Shown piece by piece: positions 18,749-28,675 of a stretch of DNA of 64,000 nucleotides. Positions within the stretch are counted from its first letter, which is position 1. Each line of letters starts with the position of its first letter. Source of the stretch: Streptomyces sp. NBC_01775 (GTDB lineage Bacteria; Actinomycetota; Actinomycetes; Streptomycetales; Streptomycetaceae); contig NZ_CP109104.1 in assembly GCF_035917675.1 (NCBI RefSeq), positions 2,914,001 through 2,978,000 on the forward strand, given 5' to 3'. The translations under genes and the position numbers were made by a program. Under the pieces are notes generated by a model. That model was not told the origin of the DNA, made no database searches, and worked only from the letters and a program-made list of their open reading frames with translations.

Positions 18749-20778
18749 CCTCGACCGTGCCCGGCAGGAGAGGCCCGGAAGAACCCGGCGAGACCGGGAC
18801 CCCCCAGGCCGGGGCCACGCCCAAGGCCGGGCCCACCCCTCAGACCGGGGTCACATCCCAGGCCGAGGGCCCGACACCCTCGCCCACCCGGGATGAGACG
18901 GACGAACCCGCCCCGGACGACGCCCCGTTCGGCCAGGACGACAACGACCCCTTGCCCCAGCACGGCGCCCCCTTCACCCCGGACGGCGACCCCTTCGACC
19001 GGGACGTCCTGCCCGCACCCAAGGCCGCCTCCCGCAAGCTGCTCGGCTCACTCCTGGCGCCGCACCGGCGCAGGGTCACCATCGCCGTCGTCCTGTTGCT
19101 GCTCCAGCAGGCGGCCGTCCAGGCGGGCCCGCTGCTCGTCGCGTTCGCCCTCGACTCCGCGCTGCCGGCGCTGCGCGACGAGCACGACTACGGGCCGCTG
19201 ATCGTCGTGGGCGCCGGCTATCTGGTGTGCTCCGTGGCCTCGGGCTGGCTCCAGCACGCGTTCATCATCGCCGCGGCCCGCGTCAACCAGCGGGTCCTCA
19301 AGGAGCTGCGGGAGCGCATCTACCGGCACGCGCAGGCCCTCAGCGTCGACTTCCACGACCGCTACACCTCCGGGCGGCTCATATCCCGCTCGACAACCGA
19401 TGTCGAGGCCCTGCGCGAGCTGCTGGACGAGGGGCTCCAGGAGCTGCTGGCCGTGCTGTTGTCGGTGGTCTACATCCTGATCACGCTGCTGTGGCTCGAC
19501 CCCGGTCTGGGTGGCGCGGCGCTGCTGTCGTTCGTTCCGCTGGCGCTGCTCGTACGCGACTTCCAGCGCCGCTCCCTCCGCGTCCACCGCGGCAGGTCGA
19601 CGGCGATCGCGCAGGTCATCGTGAAGTTCGCGGAGACCATGAACGGCATACGGCCCGTGCAGTCCTTCCGCCGCGAGCAGGCCAACGACGCCCGCTTCGC
19701 CGAGCTGAACGGCCGCCACCTGAAGGTCAACGGCGACTCCATCCTGGAGATGGCCCGCTATGTGGTGCTCTCCCGCACGGCGGCGAACGTGACGCTCGCG
19801 GCGCTCGTGCTCTGGGGCGCCTACCGGGTGGCCTCCGGCGGGCTCGCGCTGGGCGTGCTGGCCGCCTCGGCGCTGTATCTGCGCAGGCTCTACGATCCGA
19901 TCGACCGGCTGGGGATGTTCCTGAACTCCTACCAGTCGGCCGCCGCCTCGCTGGAGAAGATCGCCGGGCTGCTCGCGCAGGTCCCCTCCGTGCCCGAGCC
20001 GGATCATCCGAAGCCGCTGCCGCCCCGGCGGGAGGGGCTGCCGGGGCGCGAAGTCGTCTTCGAGGGGGTGAACTTCGCCTACCGTACGGGCGGCGAGGTG
20101 CTTCCCCGCTTCGCCCTGACGCTGCCCGCCGGGCAGACCGTCGCGGTGGTCGGTGCCACGGGCGCAGGGAAGTCCACGCTGGCCAAGCTGGTCGCCCGCT
20201 TCTACGACCCGACCACCGGGCGGGTGCTGCTGGACGGCACCGATCTGCGTGACCTGGAGACGGCCGAGCTGCGGCGGGGCGTCGTCATGGTCACGCAGGA
20301 GGCGTTCCTGTTCTCGGGCACGGTCGCGGAGAACATCGCGATCGGCCGCCCCGAGGCGACCCGTGCGGAGATCGAGCACGCCGCCAAGGCCATCGGTGCC
20401 CATGACTTCATCGCGGCGCTGCCCGACGGCTACGACACGGACGTGCGCAAGCGCGGTGGCCGCATCTCCGCGGGCCAGCGCCAGTTGGTGTCCTTCGCGC
20501 GGGCGCTGCTGGCCGACCCCTCCGTGCTGATCCTGGACGAGGCCACCTCCTCGCTGGACGTCCCGGGCGAGCGGGCCGTGCAGCACGCGATGGGCACGGT
20601 GCTGCGGGGCCGTACGGCGGTGGTCATCGCGCACCGCCTCTCGACCGTGGAGATCGCGGACCGGGTGCTGGTGATGGCCGACGGACACATCGTCGAGGAC
20701 GGCACCCCCGCCGAACTCATCGCGGGCACCGGCCGCTTCGCCGCCCTCCACAGCGCCTGGCGGGACAGCCTGGCCTAG
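18745..20778 (+). CDS. ABC exporter half-transporter, canonical subunit
   Basis: A 677-residue partner of the preceding gene; its ATG lies in the upstream stop overlap and is preceded by GGGAG. The first 105 residues are a Pro/Thr/Asp-rich hydrophilic extension without known function. Six helices follow, then a nucleotide-binding domain with GATGAGKST, Q-loop VMVTQEAFLFSG, signature ISAGQRQLV, Walker B LILDEATSSLD with catalytic Glu, and H-loop VIAHRLS. Paired with the degenerate half it should form a heterodimeric multidrug or lipid exporter. The signature differs slightly from LSGGQ, which is common in actinobacterial exporters. The substrate is unknown. Confidence 0.93.
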   Translation: MTSTVPGRRGPEEPGETGTPQAGATPKAGPTPQTGVTSQAEGPTPSPTRDETDEPAPDDAPFGQDDNDPLPQHGAPFTPDGDPFDRDVLPAPKAASRKLLGSLLAPHRRRVTIAVVLLLLQQAAVQAGPLLVAFALDSALPALRDEHDYGPLIVVGAGYLVCSVASGWLQHAFIIAAARVNQRVLKELRERIYRHAQALSVDFHDRYTSGRLISRSTTDVEALRELLDEGLQELLAVLLSVVYILITLLWLDPGLGGAALLSFVPLALLVRDFQRRSLRVHRGRSTAIAQVIVKFAETMNGIRPVQSFRREQANDARFAELNGRHLKVNGDSILEMARYVVLSRTAANVTLAALVLWGAYRVASGGLALGVLAASALYLRRLYDPIDRLGMFLNSYQSAAASLEKIAGLLAQVPSVPEPDHPKPLPPRREGLPGREVVFEGVNFAYRTGGEVLPRFALTLPAGQTVAVVGATGAGKSTLAKLVARFYDPTTGRVLLDGTDLRDLETAELRRGVVMVTQEAFLFSGTVAENIAIGRPEATRAEIEHAAKAIGAHDFIAALPDGYDTDVRKRGGRISAGQRQLVSFARALLADPSVLILDEATSSLDVPGERAVQHAMGTVLRGRTAVVIAHRLSTVEIADRVLVMADGHIVEDGTPAELIAGTGRFAALHSAWRDSLA

Positions 20779-20909
20779 GTGTATTGGTTGTAGGGTTCGC
20801 GGCTCGATGCGCGATGTCGACACTGGATGCGCAGTGAATACGCAACTCCGGGGTTCCGCGCGCACTTACTCCGGACCGTTACTGCCGAGTCCCGATCTCT
20901 TGTGATCTT

Positions 20910-21440
20910 TCAAAGCGGTGGGACGAGGCGACCTCGGCTCCCCTGGACTGGCTCGTCGGCCGCCGCCTCGACGTCCAGGCCCGGTGGACCGGGCGCGATG
21001 GGCCAGGCGCAGCGGTCAGAGGGCCAGGTGCGCCAGCCCCGGGTGATCTCCTCACGGACGGCGTCCACCTGCGTCGGCTCGTGCTGCGGGCTCCCCTGCG
21101 AGGTGAGCAGGCCCACGCCCACACGTCGGCGGCCGGACCGACGCGCTCCTCACCGAACTGTTCCGGCGCCATGTACGTCAGGGTCCCCGGTCCGGCGCCG
21201 GTGCGGGTGAGCCTGGTGCCGTCGACCAGGTCCGCGATGCCGAAGTCGAGCAGGCGCGGGCCGGCCGTGGTCAGCATGATGTTGGCGGGCTTGAGGTCGC
21301 GGTGGACCAGGACAGGGTCCACGCCATCGCCGCGGAACAGCGTGGCCGCGAACGCCAGCACCATCAGTCCGGCGCAGACGTAGCTGGAGACCTCAAGCCC
21401 GCTGGTCATCGCCTCGCGTGCGGCGTCCGCTGTCGCTGCC
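20910..21440 (-). pseudogene. Decayed Ser/Thr kinase fragment joined to a transporter-like tail
   Basis: Reading leftward from about 21440, the frame first gives a hydrophobic stretch like the last helix of an MFS drug exporter (REAMTSGLEVSSYVCAGLMV). It then runs without a break into the middle of a eukaryotic-type Ser/Thr kinase: VLVHRDLKPANIML, RLLDFGIAD, GTLTYMAPEQFGEE, AADVWAWA. The kinase N-lobe with the ATP-binding Gly loop and Lys is missing. The frame shifts near 21110, and a second open stretch (QVDAVREEITRGWRTWPSD) continues to 20910 without known similarity. No start codon or ribosome site fits, so this is a relic made of pieces of at least two genes. Confidence 0.7.
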
Positions 21441-21504
21441 GTCCGCGAGTCGGCCGCGAGCGCCGGAGGTAGGGTGACCCGGCCCGCCGAGAGGAGACGA
21501 GCGC

Positions 21505-22101
21505 GTGAATCCGGACCGCCGTGACCGTCTGCGGGACGCCGCCGTCGAGGTGCTGGCCGAGGCGGGCGGTCGGGGGCTGACGCACCGTGCCGTGGACGCG
21601 GCGGCCGGGGTGCCGCCGGGAACGGCGAAGAACTACTTCCCCACCCGCGACGCGCTGCTGCACGGGGTGGCCCAGCGGTGCGTGGAGGAGTACCGGGCGA
21701 CCGGCGAGCGCCTGGCGGCGGCCGGACCGCCGCCGTCCGAACGGGCGGGCCTGGAGGCGCTGTTGGCCGCGCTGCTGGCGAACGTCGCGGGCCCCGGCAG
21801 ATCCCGGCTGCTGGCGTATCTGGAGCTTCAGGCCGAGGCGGCACGCAGGCCCTGGCTCTCGGAGGTGCTCGATCCGATCGGCGCCTCGGACTTCCCCGTG
21901 TTCGAGGCGGCGCAGCGCGCCGCCGGGCTCGCGGTGACGCCGGAGCGCGCGGCGGTGGTCACGCTCGCCCTGCACGCGGCGATCCCGCATCTGCTGGCGA
22001 AGGGGCCGGACACGCTGCGCGCCGCGGGACTGGAGGATCCGGCGCGGTTCGTCAGGACTCTGCTGGATGTCGTGTATCCGCCGGACCTGTCACGTCCGTA
22101 A
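21505..22101 (+). CDS. TetR family transcriptional regulator
   Basis: A GTG start preceded by GAGGAG gives 198 residues. The helix-turn-helix is at residues 8-50 (LTHRAVDAAAGVPPGTAKNYFPTRDAL cut into helix, turn and recognition helix), with NYFPTR in place of the common YHFPSK. The rest is the all-helical ligand-binding domain of the TetR_C type. The divergent side carries only the decayed kinase/transporter remnant. Its former target may have been that lost exporter, but this is speculation. Confidence 0.85.
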   Translation: MNPDRRDRLRDAAVEVLAEAGGRGLTHRAVDAAAGVPPGTAKNYFPTRDALLHGVAQRCVEEYRATGERLAAAGPPPSERAGLEALLAALLANVAGPGRSRLLAYLELQAEAARRPWLSEVLDPIGASDFPVFEAAQRAAGLAVTPERAAVVTLALHAAIPHLLAKGPDTLRAAGLEDPARFVRTLLDVVYPPDLSRP

Positions 22102-22333
22102 TGCGTGCGCGAAGTTCGTACTAACGAACAGAATCTGGCCAACCTGCGGGCGGAGCCCGGCATTCCCGATGACATGCCCACAGCGAAAGTGGCAGTCTTC
22201 CCAGCGCACGGAGCGGGAGATCCGTACGGCAACTTACGCCAGTCGTACGCCCGCGCAGTGCACCGCACTTCAGTTCTGCCCGGACGGCTACCCACCCATG
22301 CCGCCCGGTCCCCACGGCAGAGGAGCCACCGAA

Positions 22334-23935
22334 GTGAGCACCCTTACCACCAAGCACCGGATATCCGCCCTCGCCGCCACGGCGGCACTCGTAGCGGCGG
22401 GTGTCACCGCGGGTACGGCAGGCGCGGCCCCCGGCGGAGAGAACTCCGCGAGCGGCGCGCTGCCCGCGAAGCTGACCGCGGCCCAGCACACCAAGCTGGT
22501 CAAGGCCGCGGACTCCGAGGCGGCGAAGGCCGCCGACGCCCGTGCCCTGGGCCTCGGCGCGAAGGAAGAACTCCACGTCAAGGACGTGATCAAGAACAAG
22601 AACGGCGCCACCCACACCCGCTACGAGCGCACCTACGACGGACTGCCCGTCCTCGGCGGCGACCTGGTCGTCCACAAGACCGCCGAGGGCAAGCGCACCG
22701 GCACCACCAAGGCCAGCACCGCGAAGCTCGACCTCAGCACGCAGGCACCGGCGGCCCACAAGCCCGCCACCGCCGAGGCCAAGGGCAGCAAGGCACCCCG
22801 CAAGGTCGTCTGGGCCGCGAAGGGCAAGGCCCAGCTCGCCTGGGAGACGGTGACCGGCGGCGTCCAGAAGAGCGGCGCGCCCAACCAGCTGCACGTCATC
22901 ACCGACGCCAAGACCGGCAAGAAGCTCTTCGAGTTCCAGGGCATCAAGGAAGGCACCGGCAAGAGCCAGTACAGCGGCGAGGTGGAGATCGGCACTTCCG
23001 GCTCCGGCAGCAAATTCTCGATGCTCGACGAGGGCCGCGGCGGCAACAAGACCACGAACCTCAAGAACGGCGAGAGCGGCGACGGCGAGCTGTTCACCGA
23101 CGAGGACGACAAGTGGGGCGACGGCTCCGTCAACGACCCGGCGACCGCGGGCGTCGACGCGCACTACGGCGCCGGACAGACCTGGGACTACTACAAGGAC
23201 GTCCACGGCCGTGAGGGCATCGCGGGCGACGGCAAGGGCGCGGTCAGCCGGGTCCACTACGGCGACAGCTATGTCAACGCCTTCTGGGACGACTCCTGCT
23301 TCTGCATGACCTACGGTGACGGCGAGGGCAACAAGAACCCGCTCACCTCGCTGGACGTCGCGGCGCACGAGATGTCGCACGGCGTCACCTCGACCACCGC
23401 GAACCTGGAGTACGCGGGCGAGTCGGGCGGTCTGAACGAGGCCACCTCCGACATCTTCGCCGCCGCGGTCGAGTTCAAGGCCAACAGCCCGGAGGACGTG
23501 CCGGACTACCTCGTCGGCGAGAAGATCGACATCAACGGCGACGGCACCCCGCTGCGCTACATGGACGAGCCCAGCAAGGACGGCCAGTCGCTGGACTTCT
23601 GGGACACCAATGCCGGTGACGTGGACGTCCACTACTCCTCCGGCATCGCCAACCACTTCTTCTTCCTGCTGTCCGTGGGCAGCGGGGAGCGCGAGGTCAA
23701 CGGCGTGAAGTACAACTCGCCCACCAAGGACGACTCGAAGCTGGAGGGCATCGGCATCGAGAAGGCCGAGAAGATCTGGTTCAAGGCCCTCACCGAGCAG
23801 ATGACCTCCACCACCGACTACGCCGACGCGCGCCGCGCCACGCTCGCGGCGGCAACCGACCTGTACGGCAAGGACAGTGCCGAGGTCAAGGCGGTCGGCG
23901 CCGCCTGGACCGGGGTCAACGTCACCGGCAGCTGA
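22334..23935 (+). CDS. Secreted M4 family neutral metalloprotease
   Basis: The GTG follows AGGAG by eight bases; the product has 533 residues. A signal peptide with an ATAALVAAGVTAGTAGAA core is followed by an FTP/PepSY propeptide (to about residue 210; THTRYERTYDGLPVLGGDLV is typical). The thermolysin-like domain has the zinc and catalytic motif AHEMSH (His345, Glu346, His349), the third ligand in GGLNEATSD and the late catalytic His in DVHYSSGIANHFFFL. It is exported, matures by autoprocessing and degrades proteins outside the cell. Two hairpins close the unit downstream. Confidence 0.95.
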   Translation: MSTLTTKHRISALAATAALVAAGVTAGTAGAAPGGENSASGALPAKLTAAQHTKLVKAADSEAAKAADARALGLGAKEELHVKDVIKNKNGATHTRYERTYDGLPVLGGDLVVHKTAEGKRTGTTKASTAKLDLSTQAPAAHKPATAEAKGSKAPRKVVWAAKGKAQLAWETVTGGVQKSGAPNQLHVITDAKTGKKLFEFQGIKEGTGKSQYSGEVEIGTSGSGSKFSMLDEGRGGNKTTNLKNGESGDGELFTDEDDKWGDGSVNDPATAGVDAHYGAGQTWDYYKDVHGREGIAGDGKGAVSRVHYGDSYVNAFWDDSCFCMTYGDGEGNKNPLTSLDVAAHEMSHGVTSTTANLEYAGESGGLNEATSDIFAAAVEFKANSPEDVPDYLVGEKIDINGDGTPLRYMDEPSKDGQSLDFWDTNAGDVDVHYSSGIANHFFFLLSVGSGEREVNGVKYNSPTKDDSKLEGIGIEKAEKIWFKALTEQMTSTTDYADARRATLAAATDLYGKDSAEVKAVGAAWTGVNVTGS

Positions 23936-23960
23936 CGACCGGCAGAACGGACGTTCCGGC

Positions 23961-24043
23961 CGGGGCGGCGCCCCCTCCCGCCGCCCCGCCCCGCACGCCG
24001 AAGGGCCCCGCCCGCTGGAGTTCGCCTCCAGGGGGCGGGGCCC
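23961..24043. terminator. Double hairpin, bidirectional terminator
   Basis: Two inverted repeats lie between convergent genes. CGGGGCGGCG pairs with its complement at 23961-23988. A 19-base stem with one mismatch (AGGGCCCCGCCC...CTGGAG) and a five-base loop spans 24002-24043. They can serve the metalloprotease and the phosphorylase genes. Confidence 0.85.
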
Positions 24044-24063
24044 TGTGCCGTACGGGCCGCCGG

Positions 24064-26628
24064 TCACCGCATGAGCACCCCGCCCGTCTCCTCGGGGGCC
24101 GCCCCGGCGCTCTCCGGCGGAACGGCGACGAGCCCCATCTCCGCGCCGGCGGCCAGCAGCCGGTGCGTGGGCAGGATGCGCACGGTGTAGCCGTAGGCCC
24201 CGGTCCGCTCCAGCGCCAGCGGGCCCTCGTACCGCCACTTGCCCTCCAGGTCGGGCCCGCCCCTCGGCTTGAGCGGGGTGCGCACCGCGTCGGCACCCTC
24301 GATGCGGTCCGCGCCGTCCACCCGCCCGGCGACCGCCTGGACCTCCACGTCGTCGGGGGCCAGGCCGCCCAGCGCCACACGTACCCGCAGCGTGAGGCAG
24401 GAGCCGACCTCCAGGGCCTCGCCGCCGCCCGAGTCCCCCGCCGTCTCCACATGATCGACGGCGACCCCCGGCCAGGCGCCGCGCACCCGCGCCTTCCACT
24501 CCGCCAGCGAGGCCGCGGCGCCGGGCTCCAGCTCGCGGTGGGCCAGCGCGGCCGGTGCGTACAGCGACTCGACGTACGCGCGCAGCATCCGCTCGGCCAG
24601 CACCTTGGGGCCCAGCCGGGTGAGGGTCTGGCGGACCATCTCCACCCAGCGGCCCGGGATTCCGCCGGGCGTCCGGTCGTAGAAGCAGGGGGCGATGTGG
24701 TCCTCGACCAGGCCGTAGAGCGCGGCGGCCTCGATGTCGTCGCGCCGCTCCTCGTCGTCGGCCGCCGCGCCGTCCGCGCTGGGGACGGCCCAGCCGAAGT
24801 CCGGCTCGTACCACTCGTCCCACCAGCCGTCGAGCACCGACAGGTTGAGGCACCCGTTGAGCGCGGCCTTCATGCCGCTGGTGCCGCACGCCTCCAGGGG
24901 GCGCAGGGGGTTGTTGAGCCATACGTCGCAGCCGGGGTAGAGCCTGCGGGCCATCGTCATCCCGTAGTCGGGCAGGAAGACGATCCGGTGGCGCACGCGC
25001 GGGTCGTCCGCGAAGCGCACCAGTTCCTGGATGAGCCGCTTGCCGCCGTCGTCGGCGGGGTGTGCCTTGCCCGCGACGATGATCTGGACGGGGCGTTGGG
25101 GGTGCAGCAGCAGGGCGCGCAGCCGCTCGGGGTCGCGCAGCATCAGCGTGAGCCGCTTGTAGGAGGGCACGCGCCGGGCGAAGCCGATGGTGAGCACATC
25201 GGGGTCCAGGACGGTGTCGATCCAGCCGAGTTCGGCCTGTGCGGCGCCGCGCTCCCGCCACGAGGCGCGCAGCCGGGCGCGCACCTCGTGGACCAGCTCC
25301 TCGCGCAGCGTACGGCGCATCTCCCACAGCTCGGCGTCCTTGGCGGCGCCCGGGTCGGCGGGCACGGCGCGCGCCGTCCAGGTGGGCGCGTGGACGCCGT
25401 TGGTGAGGGAGCCGATGGGCACCTCGGCGGCGTCGAAGCCGGGCCACAGTGCGGCGAACATGCCCCGGCTGACCTCGCCGTGCAGGGTGCTGACGCCGTT
25501 GGCACGCTGGGCCAGGCGCAGGCCCATCACGGCCATGTTGAAGCGGCGGTCGTCCTCCGAGCCCAGTCGCAGCACCTCTTCGGCGTCCAGCCCCGGCAGC
25601 TCGCCGTCGTCGCCGAAGTGCCGGGCGACCAGTTCGCGGTCGAAGCGGTCGATCCCGGCGGGGACGGGGGTGTGAGTGGTGAAGACGGTGCCGGCCCGGA
25701 CCGTCTCCAGCGCGGCGTCGAAGCCGAGTCCGGCCGCGCGCAGCTCGCGGATGCGCTCGAGGCCGAGGAAGCCGGCGTGGCCCTCGTTGGTGTGGAAGAC
25801 CTCGGGCTCGGGGTGGTTCGTCACACGGCAGTAGGCGCGTACGGCGCGTACGCCGCCGATGCCCAGCAGCATCTCCTGAAGGAGGCGGTGCTCGCTGCCG
25901 CCGCCGTACAGCCGGTCGGTGACATCGCGCTCGCCGGGCGCGTTCTCCTCGACGTCCGAGTCCAGGAGCAGCAGGGGCACCCGGCCGACCTGGGCCTGCC
26001 AGATGTGGGCGCGCAGCGCGTGCCCGCCGGGCAGCCGCAGCTCCACCTGGACGGGGGTGTGTCCCTCGGGTTCTCTGAGGACGTTCAGGGGCAGCTCGTT
26101 GGGGTCGAAGACGGGATAGTGCTCCTGCTGCCAGCCGTCGGCGGTCAGCGACTGCCGGAAGTAGCCGTGCCGGTAGAGCAGGCCGACGCCGATGAGCGGG
26201 ACGCCCAGATCGCTGCCGGCCTTCAGATGGTCGCCCGCGAGGATGCCGAGACCGCCCGAGTACTGCGGCAGGGCTCCGGTGATGCCGAACTCGGGGGAGA
26301 AATAGGCCACGCCCGAGGGCAGTGACTCGCCCGCCTGCTGATACCAGCGGGGCTCGCCCAGGTAGTCCTGGAGGTCGCCGGCGGCCACGGCCAGCCGCCG
26401 CAGGAAACCCCGGTCCCCGGCCAGCCGCTCCAGCCGCTCGGGCGAGGCGGCGCCCAGCAGTCTCACGGGGTTGCCGCCCGCGCGCTCCCAGCCTTCGGGG
26501 TCGGCGGAGCGGAACAGGTCGCGGGTCTCGCGGTGCCAGGACCAGCGCAGGTTGCGGGCCAGCTCGTTGAGCGGCCGGAGGGGTTCGGGAAGGACGGGGC
26601 GTACAGAGAAACGTCGAATGGCCTTCAC
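24064..26628 (-). CDS. glgP: Alpha-glucan (glycogen) phosphorylase GlgP
   Basis: An 854-residue enzyme starting with GTG. An N-terminal DUF3417-type domain (PLNELARNLRWSWH) is followed by the GT35 phosphorylase fold. YFSPEFGITGALPQYSGGLG and HTNEGHAGFLGLERIR are family signatures, and CGTSGMKAALNG holds the pyridoxal-phosphate Lys near residue 583. It releases glucose-1-phosphate from alpha-1,4-glucan with phosphate. The type is the short actinobacterial/thermophile alpha-glucan phosphorylase rather than the animal form. The gene is separated from the rest of the GlgE-pathway genes by the two pectin lyase genes and reads away from them. Confidence 0.95.
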   Translation of the reverse strand: MKAIRRFSVRPVLPEPLRPLNELARNLRWSWHRETRDLFRSADPEGWERAGGNPVRLLGAASPERLERLAGDRGFLRRLAVAAGDLQDYLGEPRWYQQAGESLPSGVAYFSPEFGITGALPQYSGGLGILAGDHLKAGSDLGVPLIGVGLLYRHGYFRQSLTADGWQQEHYPVFDPNELPLNVLREPEGHTPVQVELRLPGGHALRAHIWQAQVGRVPLLLLDSDVEENAPGERDVTDRLYGGGSEHRLLQEMLLGIGGVRAVRAYCRVTNHPEPEVFHTNEGHAGFLGLERIRELRAAGLGFDAALETVRAGTVFTTHTPVPAGIDRFDRELVARHFGDDGELPGLDAEEVLRLGSEDDRRFNMAVMGLRLAQRANGVSTLHGEVSRGMFAALWPGFDAAEVPIGSLTNGVHAPTWTARAVPADPGAAKDAELWEMRRTLREELVHEVRARLRASWRERGAAQAELGWIDTVLDPDVLTIGFARRVPSYKRLTLMLRDPERLRALLLHPQRPVQIIVAGKAHPADDGGKRLIQELVRFADDPRVRHRIVFLPDYGMTMARRLYPGCDVWLNNPLRPLEACGTSGMKAALNGCLNLSVLDGWWDEWYEPDFGWAVPSADGAAADDEERRDDIEAAALYGLVEDHIAPCFYDRTPGGIPGRWVEMVRQTLTRLGPKVLAERMLRAYVESLYAPAALAHRELEPGAAASLAEWKARVRGAWPGVAVDHVETAGDSGGGEALEVGSCLTLRVRVALGGLAPDDVEVQAVAGRVDGADRIEGADAVRTPLKPRGGPDLEGKWRYEGPLALERTGAYGYTVRILPTHRLLAAGAEMGLVAVPPESAGAAPEETGGVLMR

Positions 26629-26753
26629 ATCCCGACCGTATCCGTCTCAAGGCGGCGGCAACCTTTCGGCGCACGGTGGCGACTGGTGGATGACAGCGCA
26701 GGGCGGCGCTGCTCCTTCCCTGTTTCCTATCCCGCCCGTTCCGAGGAGTGCGC

Positions 26754-28643
26754 ATGACCTCCCCCCACAGCAGACAACGAAGACTCGGCCGCTCCCGGCT
26801 CCTGACCGGGGCCGTCGCGGGCGCCGTGGTCGCCGGCGGACTGACCGCGATCTCCAACGCGGCCGAGGACGGCGGCTCGGGCTCCGCGGCGGACGGCCGG
26901 GCCCGCGCGGGCCTGGCCGCACAGGTCGAGGCGCTCGGCCGCGGGGCCGTGAGCGTGCCCACGGGCGAGGGCAACCTGGTCAGTTGGCGGCTACTCGGCA
27001 CCGACCCGGACGCCGTGGCCTTCAACGTCTACCGCGGCGGCACCAAGCTGACCGAGCAGCCCGTCGAGGACTCGACCAACTTCCTCGACAAGGGCGCCGA
27101 GTCCGGCGCCGAGTACACCGTGGCCGCCGTCGTGGACGGCAAGGAGCAGGACCCCTCCAAGCCCGCGAAGCGGTTCACGGGCGAGGGCGGATCGCTGGAG
27201 GTGCCCATCAAGGCGCCGAAGGGCGGCGACGGCTACACCTACGAGGCGAACGACGCCTCCGTCGGCGACCTGGACGGCGACGGCGACCTCGACCTCGTCT
27301 TGAAGTGGCAGCCGACCAACGCGAAGGACAACTCCCAATCCGGGGTCACGGGCAGCACTGTGGTGGACGCCTACACCCTGGAGGGCGACCAGCTCTGGCG
27401 GATCGACCTGGGCCGCAACATCCGCTCGGGAGCGCACTACACCCAGTTCCAGGTGTACGACTACGACGGCGACGGCCGGGCCGAGGTCGCCATGAAGACC
27501 GCCGACGGCACCAAGGACGGCGCCGGCAAGGTCATCGGGGACGCCGGCGCGGACCACCGCGACTCCGGCGGGTACGTCCTCGAAGGGCCCGAATTCCTGA
27601 CCATGTTCAACGGGAAGACGGGCTCGGCCCTCGACACCGTGGACTACGTCCCCGGGCGCGGCAAGGTCGGCGACTGGGGCGACGACTACGGCAACCGCGT
27701 GGACCGTTTCCTCGCGGGCACCGCCTATCTGGACGGCGAGAAGCCGTCGCTGATCATGTCGCGCGGCATGTACACCCGGTCCGTCGTCGCCGCCTGGGAC
27801 TTCGACGGCACGTCGCTCAAGCAGCGCTGGGTCTTCGACAGCGACAAGCACAAGGGCTACGGCGGCCAGGGCTCGCACAGCCTGTCCATCGCGGACGCCG
27901 ACCAGGACGGCAAGGACGAGGTCGTCTTCGGCTCGATGGCCGTGGACGACGACGGCTCGGGGCTGTGGTCGGCGGGTACGGGTCACGGCGACGCGCAGCA
28001 CATCGGCGACCTCGACCCGCGGCACGAGGGCCTGGAGTACTTCAAGGTCTCCGAGGACTCCAGCCGGCCCGGCTCGCTCTATCTCGACCCGGCCAACGGC
28101 GAGAAGCTCTGGGACACCCCTGCCGGCTCCGACAACGGCCGCGGGGTCGCCGCCGACATCACCGCCGACAACCCGGGCCCCGAGATGTGGTCGGCGGCCG
28201 ACGGCTCCATGCGGGATGCCGCGGGGGACGCGGCGGGCGACAAGCCGGGCAGCATCAACTTCCTGTCCTGGTGGGACGGCGACCCCACCCGCGAGTTGCT
28301 GGACGGCACGCGCATCGACAAGTACGGCGACGGCCGGCTGCTGACAGCGCAGGGCACGCACTCCAACAACGGCTCCAAGGCCAACCCGTCGCTGTCCGGC
28401 GACATCCTCGGCGACTGGCGCGAGGAGCTGGCCTTGCCGACCGCGGACAACACCGCGCTGCGGATCTACTCCACGCCGCACAAGACCGACCAGCGGATCA
28501 CCACGCTGCTGCACGACCCGATGTACCGCACGGGTCTCGCCTGGCAGAACACCGGCTACAACCAGCCGCCGCACACCAGCTTCTTCCTCGGCGACGGCAT
28601 GAAGAAGGCGCCGAGGCCGAAGATCACCACCCCCCACAAGTGA
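26754..28643 (+). CDS. Secreted rhamnogalacturonan lyase, PL11 family
   Basis: The ATG follows GAGGAG; the product has 629 residues. The signal peptide has a twin-arginine-like RRLGRSR start, a hydrophobic core and an ISNAAE region. A fibronectin-like N-terminal part (GEGNLVSWRLLGTDPDAVAF) precedes an eight-bladed propeller with repeated Asp-rich calcium loops (DLDGDGDLDLV, DYDGDGRAEV, DADQDGKDEV). This is the pattern of YesW/YesX-type rhamnogalacturonan lyases, including the MYTRSVVAAWDFDG and GHGDAQHIGDLDP segments. It cleaves the pectin rhamnogalacturonan-I backbone outside the cell. The pectate lyase gene follows 32 bases downstream. Confidence 0.93.
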   Translation: MTSPHSRQRRLGRSRLLTGAVAGAVVAGGLTAISNAAEDGGSGSAADGRARAGLAAQVEALGRGAVSVPTGEGNLVSWRLLGTDPDAVAFNVYRGGTKLTEQPVEDSTNFLDKGAESGAEYTVAAVVDGKEQDPSKPAKRFTGEGGSLEVPIKAPKGGDGYTYEANDASVGDLDGDGDLDLVLKWQPTNAKDNSQSGVTGSTVVDAYTLEGDQLWRIDLGRNIRSGAHYTQFQVYDYDGDGRAEVAMKTADGTKDGAGKVIGDAGADHRDSGGYVLEGPEFLTMFNGKTGSALDTVDYVPGRGKVGDWGDDYGNRVDRFLAGTAYLDGEKPSLIMSRGMYTRSVVAAWDFDGTSLKQRWVFDSDKHKGYGGQGSHSLSIADADQDGKDEVVFGSMAVDDDGSGLWSAGTGHGDAQHIGDLDPRHEGLEYFKVSEDSSRPGSLYLDPANGEKLWDTPAGSDNGRGVAADITADNPGPEMWSAADGSMRDAAGDAAGDKPGSINFLSWWDGDPTRELLDGTRIDKYGDGRLLTAQGTHSNNGSKANPSLSGDILGDWREELALPTADNTALRIYSTPHKTDQRITTLLHDPMYRTGLAWQNTGYNQPPHTSFFLGDGMKKAPRPKITTPHK

Positions 28644-28675
28644 CCGTCCATTCCCCACGAAATGGAATCGCGAAA

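Noticed and set aside
22121..27025. A 1634-codon open frame on the minus strand
   Set aside because: It runs antisense through the M4 protease and out of frame through glgP. It consists of Arg/Gly/Pro-rich shadow sequence without motifs, whereas the genes underneath have complete motifs.
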